The notes below the pieces were generated by a model. That model was not told the origin of the DNA and did no database searches. It saw nothing but the letters and a program-made list of their open reading frames with translations. Positions 62,197 to 64,000 of a stretch of DNA of 64,000 nucleotides are shown piece after piece; the stretch's first letter is position 1, and every line of letters starts with the position of its first letter. A program made the translations under genes and the position numbers. The DNA comes from Amycolatopsis umgeniensis (GTDB taxonomy: Bacteria; Actinomycetota; Actinomycetes; Mycobacteriales; Pseudonocardiaceae), in contig NZ_JACHMX010000001.1 in assembly GCF_014205155.1 (NCBI RefSeq), forward strand, positions 5,146,001-5,210,000. Direction: 5' to 3'.

Positions 62197-64000
62197 TGCC
62201 TCTCGCGGACGTCGGTGGTGACACCGGGCACGACATTCCCAGCCGGGCCGAAGTCGAGAAGATCCTCAACGACCCGAACATCGACCGCGACACCAAACGC
62301 GAGCTCGCCCTCAACTACATCGACTACATCGAGGACGAGTCGCCGGAAAGCTGCGGTTTCGCCAGCGAAGCCGAGCGGAACGGCTTCCGGGACCACCTCA
62401 AGTCGATGAACGGTGACTGGATCACCGAGGGTGACCTCAACGTCAATGACGGTTCCCTCGAAGAGGTCAAAAAGGCTTACAAGACCGCGCAGGAAAAGTA
62501 CGACGCGAGCCAGGCCGCGGGACGGCAAGGCGATCGCGACGCGCTGAACAAGGACGCGGCGAAAAGCCAGGAGATCGCCGGTCGCGCCACCGAGACCGAC
62601 CCGGGCTGCGCGAATTCGAACGACATCATGGTCCCCGGTCTTTCGGGGTTCAAGGTCTACGAAACCTTCCACCCGCTCTACCTCCGCGCGCTGAGCCTGG
62701 CGGGCGGAGGAGCGGCCATCGCCCTCACCGAACTCCAGCGGCTGTACCACGAGCAGGACAACATCCCGTTCAACCTGTTCAAGGCGAGCGCGGACGAGCT
62801 GACCGCGGTCGGCACCGCGATCGCCGGATCGGCGCAGGACGTCTCCGGGAAGCTGGGGAATTCGCTCGGCACCTGGGACGGCGCGGCGGCGGATCAGGCG
62901 CGTGCCTATCAGAAGGCCTATTCGGACAAGACCGGTCTGGTCGCCGAGGCTTTCAAGGCCGCCGGTGACGGGCTTCTGCGGACCAACGCCTCGGTGGGCA
63001 AGTTCTGCCGGGAGAAGGTCGATTGGCTGCAGAAGTGGTACACCGACAACATCGACGGTGCCACGGCGCAGGACATCGAGCGGATCATCCGCATCGCCGA
63101 CGGTTCGTGCAGCCAGAACGACATCATCCACTGCATCAAATTCCTGAGCATCGAAGCCAAGAACGCCTTCAACGACGACGGCGGTGACATCGACCAGAGC
63201 ACCATCGACGAGGTCATCAAACCTCAGGCGGTCGCTTGGCTGAAGACCGTCTTCCTCGGCTGGTTCGGCAAGCACATCGAGAATTTCCAGCTGGTGTGCA
63301 AGAACACGCGCGACGCGATCAACGGCGCGTGGAAGGCGTACTTCGATTCACTCGGTCAGGTGGTCGAGAATCCCTACGGGGATCTGGGCAAGACCCCGGA
63401 GACGGGTGGCGAAAAGCCCGTCGAGAAGGGCGGCGGCGGGAAGGACACCGGCGGCGGCCCGTCCTCCGGCGGTGGCGGGAAGTCTTCGGGTGGCGGTGGG
63501 CAGATGCCGCCGCCGAGCGCCGTCGAATACAAGCAGCCGGAGAAGTCCGAGACGCCGGAAGTGCCGGGGCAGGAGAAGAACCCGGTCACGGACAAGCCGC
63601 TCGACGTCGACCCGGCCACCGGCGAGCCGTATCCGATCGACCCCCGTACGGGTGAGGCGATCAAGAGCGACACCGACGGCACCCAGCCCGAGACGATGAC
63701 GGTCGAGCAGGGCGACCGCAAGATCTCCATGGCCGAGCCGGGAGCCGACGGGAAGATGGGCATCTCCGTCCAGGACGGCGCCGGTCAGGCCAAGGACTAC
63801 AACCTCGATTTCGGCGACGGCAAGGCCACGCCGGGAACCGGTGACGCGGCGGGCGGGCCGGTGCACCGGGACACTCCCGAGTCGGCGTCGCGGCCCACCG
63901 CGAGCCAGGGACAGGTCTATCAGCCCGGTCCCGACGGCAAGATCCACATCGAGGACGGCGGGCTCAAGATCACCGCGGAACGGCCCGGTGGTCCTGGCGG
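62196..64000 (+). CDS. Large T7SS substrate-like protein (partial, runs off window)
   Basis: Open from ATG 62196 to the window end, more than 600 residues, no signal peptide. The N-terminal ~220 residues are polar and helical. W-D-G near 226 (LGTWDGAAADQARAYQKAYS) marks a WXG100-type hairpin, and helices follow to about 400. Then comes a Gly/Ser/Pro/Glu-rich linker with GGGGKSSGGGG and a region of short DG-containing turns (GADGKMGISVQDGAGQ, GPDGKIHIEDGG). The layout fits long WXG polymorphic-toxin-like or adhesin-type T7SS substrates; the C-terminal domain that would show the activity is outside the window. Confidence 0.75.
   Translation, partial: MPLADVGGDTGHDIPSRAEVEKILNDPNIDRDTKRELALNYIDYIEDESPESCGFASEAERNGFRDHLKSMNGDWITEGDLNVNDGSLEEVKKAYKTAQEKYDASQAAGRQGDRDALNKDAAKSQEIAGRATETDPGCANSNDIMVPGLSGFKVYETFHPLYLRALSLAGGGAAIALTELQRLYHEQDNIPFNLFKASADELTAVGTAIAGSAQDVSGKLGNSLGTWDGAAADQARAYQKAYSDKTGLVAEAFKAAGDGLLRTNASVGKFCREKVDWLQKWYTDNIDGATAQDIERIIRIADGSCSQNDIIHCIKFLSIEAKNAFNDDGGDIDQSTIDEVIKPQAVAWLKTVFLGWFGKHIENFQLVCKNTRDAINGAWKAYFDSLGQVVENPYGDLGKTPETGGEKPVEKGGGGKDTGGGPSSGGGGKSSGGGGQMPPPSAVEYKQPEKSETPEVPGQEKNPVTDKPLDVDPATGEPYPIDPRTGEAIKSDTDGTQPETMTVEQGDRKISMAEPGADGKMGISVQDGAGQAKDYNLDFGDGKATPGTGDAAGGPVHRDTPESASRPTASQGQVYQPGPDGKIHIEDGGLKITAERPGGPG

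Overview
The window is high-GC actinobacterial chromosome and most resembles Amycolatopsis or a close relative in the Pseudonocardiaceae. That assignment is an inference from protein style, gene order and GC-rich third positions. It carries the ribosomal-protein superlocus followed by an ESX-4-type type VII secretion (T7SS) locus, all contiguous: rpoC 3' end, accessory island, rpsL-rpsG-fusA-tuf, S10 operon, spc operon, secY-adk-map, infA-rpmJ-rpsM-rpsK-rpsD-rpoA-rplQ-truA, ESX locus, rplM-rpsI-glmM. The flanks truA and rplM-rpsI-glmM are the same genes that border ESX-4 in Mycobacterium tuberculosis.

Layout. 1-523: end of rpoC and its terminator. 0.6-14.5 kb: accessory genes between rpoC and rpsL. 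These are a LAxTG surface protein, a serine hydrolase, a secreted VanX-like dipeptidase, a five-gene secretion-type operon (SELENBP1/methanethiol-oxidase-like propeller, CopD-like membrane protein, two 77-residue secreted peptides, MmpS-like protein), a GNAT acetyltransferase, and a four-gene minus-strand set (YbaB-like, two T7SS-type substrates, membrane protein). 14.8-29.3 kb: str, S10 and spc operons. 29.3-31.4 kb: repeats, a membrane protein and a LysE exporter. 31.4-39.5 kb: secY to truA. 39.5-40.4 kb: a DUF559 nuclease-fold protein. 40.7-59.0 kb: eccE, eccB, mycP, eccD, eccC, an Hsp70-like/T7SS fusion, a WXG100 pair, further substrates and two cell-envelope proteins. 59.2-61.8 kb: rplM-rpsI-glmM. 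61.9-64 kb: another small/large T7SS-type substrate pair, running off the end.

The most unusual feature is a dispersed, oriented palindromic repeat of about 28-32 bp with core TTTAGCGGGCTAAA. I count 30 copies, none inside the ribosomal-protein operons. They sit at operon ends and between convergent genes, often as inverted pairs. Some copies supply the stop codons of genes, and four lie wholly inside reading frames, with a fifth in a C-terminal tail. The fully intragenic copies are either in the one open frame (encoding AFSPLNA) or carry changes that remove the in-frame stop (truA and the Hsp70-like gene). This recalls the Rickettsia palindromic elements and looks like an actinobacterial counterpart.

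Second in interest are a 61-codon gene with strong coding bias wedged between rpsM and rpsK, and a 17-nt leader motif shared exactly by the rpsL and rpsJ upstream regions. I saw no tRNA, rRNA, CRISPR array, insertion sequence or prophage. Coordinates of short sites are read by eye and may be off by a base.
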